In this document: positions 16,685-19,808 of the stretch, piece by piece | Layout of the letters: the number at the start of each line of letters is the position of its first letter | Position numbering within the stretch: the stretch's first letter is position 1 | Origin: an uncultured Collinsella sp. | Lineage (GTDB): Bacteria > Actinomycetota > Coriobacteriia > Coriobacteriales > Coriobacteriaceae | Length of the DNA: 19,808 nt | Reading direction: 5' to 3' | NCBI GenBank assembly: GCA_902495155.1 | Contig: CABUWD010000022.1 | Span: 1-19,808 of the forward strand | The notes under the pieces: generated by a model | Seen by the model: only the letters and a program-made list of their open reading frames with translations | The model's database searches: none | Told to the model about the DNA's origin: nothing | Translations under genes and position numbers: made by a program

Positions 16685-16715
16685 CCTTTAAGCCGGTCCT
16701 GTGAGACCGGGAAGG
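16685..16715 (+). promoter_or_regulatory. PyrR-binding-loop-like element over the carA ribosome binding site
   Basis: CCGGTC (16693-16698) pairs with GACCGG (16705-16710) around the loop CTGTGA. After an internal bulge, CCTT (16685-16688) pairs with AAGG (16712-16715), which is part of the carA Shine-Dalgarno AAGGAG. The loop region GTCCTGTGAGAC matches the known PyrR-recognised pattern TCCnGnGAG. There is no terminator after it, so control would be at translation start, as described for mycobacterial pyr genes. Under high UMP, PyrR would hold the stem and hide the ribosome binding site. Confidence 0.75.
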
Positions 16716-16721
16716 AGAATT

Positions 16722-18161
16722 ATGGCGAACAACCATACCGCGGGCGCTGCCGCCCGCACCTTCGCGCCCAGCGAGCTTTGCCAGCGTATGCTGGCCAAAA
16801 CCAGCAAGGGCACCTGCGGTCCCTGCATCCTGTATCTTGAGGATGGGACCATTTTTTATGGACGTGCATGCGGCGCCGAGGGCTCCGCGACCGGCGAAGT
16901 CTGCTTCAACACCTCGCTCGAGGGCTACTTTGAGGTCATGACCGACCCGAGTTATGCCGGCCAAATCGTAACCATGACCTATCCGCAGATCGGCAACTAC
17001 GGTATCGACGAGACCGACGTCCAGTCGGCCTTCCCCGGCGACGCCGTGCGCCCTGCGAGCGCTCCGGCCATGCGCGGCATGATCGTTCGCGACATGTGCG
17101 CCACGCCTTCTAACTGGCGCTCGGCCGTCAGCGTGCCGGAGTACCTGCGCGCTCACGGCATCGTCGCTATCGAGGGTGTCGACACTCGCGCCCTGGTGCG
17201 CCACCTGCGCGACAATGGTTCCAAGATGGGCATTATTTCGACCGAGATCTTCGACGTCGACGAGCTTGCCGAGCGTCTGGCCGCTGCGCCCACGCTGGTA
17301 GGCGAGAACCTGGTCAAGACCGTAAGTTGCCCCGCGCCTCATGAGTTTGTGGCCGCCGACCTGCCTGCCACGCATGACTTTGCGCTTTCGGCTGCCGCTC
17401 CTGCCCGTCACAAAGTGGTCGCCTACGACTGCGGTGTGAAGCGCGGCATTCTGGAAGGGCTGGTCCGCGCCGGCTGCGACCTTACCGTCGTGCCGTGGAA
17501 TACGCCCGCGAGCGAGGTGCTCGACATGAATCCCGACGGCGTCTTTTTGTCCAATGGCCCCGGCGACCCCGACGCCGTGGTGGAGACCTACGAGCAGGTG
17601 CAGCAGCTGATCGGCAAGGTGCCGGTCTTTGGCATTTGCCTGGGCCATCAGATGATCAGCCTGGCCTGCGGCGCCCAGATGGAAAAGCTTAAATTCGGTC
17701 ACCGCGGTGGCAACCAGCCGGTCATGAACCTGGTAAGCCGTCGCGTGGAGATTACCGCGCAAAACCATGGCTTTGGCCTGCTGTTCCCCAGCTTGGGCAA
17801 GCTTGTCCCCGAGCTTTCCGGCGGCGAGACCGAGCATGCGGCCGATGGAGATCTGCGCGTCTGGGTGCGCCGCGGAATCGCGCCGGTCGTGATGAACGAG
17901 CGCTTTGGTCGCATTCGCCTGACACATGTGAACCTCAACGACGGCACCGCCGAGGGCATCCAGCTACTCGACGCACCGTGCTTCTCGGTCCAGTATCACC
18001 CCGAGGCCTCGCCTGGCCCCACCGATGCCCACTATCTCTTTACCGCCTTTACGCGACTCATGGACGGCGAGGAGAACTACCTGGACATCGACACCGCGAA
18101 GGACCGCCTTGCCGGCTGGAACTTTGCTGAGTCCGAGACCGCTGAGACCGAGGAGAACTAA
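16722..18161 (+). CDS. carA: Carbamoyl-phosphate synthase, small (glutaminase) subunit
   Basis: A 479-residue class I glutamine amidotransferase subunit that releases ammonia from glutamine for CarB. The N-terminal CPS domain begins at LYLEDGTIFYGRACG (38-52), about 30 residues later than in E. coli. The glutaminase domain has the nucleophile Cys306 in FGICLGHQM and His426/Glu428 in QYHPEAS. ITAQNHGF (344-351) is followed by 49 residues before THVNLNDGT, where E. coli has about 13, an insertion of about 35. The start at 16722 follows AAGGAG. A GTG at 16701 lies inside the regulatory stem and is rejected. It is joined to carB with a one-base gap. Confidence 0.96.
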   Translation: MANNHTAGAAARTFAPSELCQRMLAKTSKGTCGPCILYLEDGTIFYGRACGAEGSATGEVCFNTSLEGYFEVMTDPSYAGQIVTMTYPQIGNYGIDETDVQSAFPGDAVRPASAPAMRGMIVRDMCATPSNWRSAVSVPEYLRAHGIVAIEGVDTRALVRHLRDNGSKMGIISTEIFDVDELAERLAAAPTLVGENLVKTVSCPAPHEFVAADLPATHDFALSAAAPARHKVVAYDCGVKRGILEGLVRAGCDLTVVPWNTPASEVLDMNPDGVFLSNGPGDPDAVVETYEQVQQLIGKVPVFGICLGHQMISLACGAQMEKLKFGHRGGNQPVMNLVSRRVEITAQNHGFGLLFPSLGKLVPELSGGETEHAADGDLRVWVRRGIAPVVMNERFGRIRLTHVNLNDGTAEGIQLLDAPCFSVQYHPEASPGPTDAHYLFTAFTRLMDGEENYLDIDTAKDRLAGWNFAESETAETEEN

Positions 18162-18162
18162 T

Positions 18163-19808
<1,646 letters not shown>

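Overview
The window looks like ordinary chromosome of a GC-rich actinobacterium. Protein style, gene order and tRNA genes with encoded CCA ends point to the class Coriobacteriia, most likely a Collinsella-like gut bacterium. This is an inference from recognised proteins, not a database match. Most of the window is housekeeping; the least explained stretch is about 5,740-6,150.

Layout. (1) 43-163: a lone tRNA-Ile(GAT) with its terminator. (2) 304-1671: a compact + strand cluster of a bifunctional-nuclease-family (DUF151) protein, a small two-helix membrane protein and an unknown acidic protein. (3) 1789-3627: typA/bipA, closed by a strong bidirectional terminator. (4) 3756-5697, minus strand: an exported bactofilin-like protein with membrane helices, and a TRIC/UPF0126 family channel. 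(5) 5739-6150: a non-standard region with three copies of the 9-mer GTACATGTT, a 67-nt palindrome carrying a ribosome binding site, a short ORF, three tandem perfect hairpins, and an inverted copy of the 3' end of the neighbouring tRNA-Ser gene. (6) 6125-6354, minus strand: tRNA-Ser(GGA) followed by tRNA-Ser(CGA), with hairpin terminators after each. (7) 6849-10153: rpsF-ssb-rpsR-rplI, a terminator, then dnaB. (8) 10247-13673: purA, purD and a Nudix hydrolase. (9) 13756-16510: an ABC exporter half-transporter and a single-pass membrane protein of unknown function. (10) 16722-19808: carA and the 5' part of carB, cut by the window edge, behind a leader that looks PyrR-regulated and a possible ArgR site.

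How the genes fit together. The rpsF block supplies ribosomal proteins S6, S18 and L9 together with SSB and DnaB. This is the widespread pairing of translation and replication genes, and its leader could form a hairpin whose loop pairs with the rpsF Shine-Dalgarno. purA and purD act in purine synthesis. carAB makes carbamoyl phosphate for pyrimidines and arginine, and the two candidate control elements upstream match those two end products. The ABC exporter and the protein behind it are probably co-transcribed, but their substrate cannot be told from sequence.
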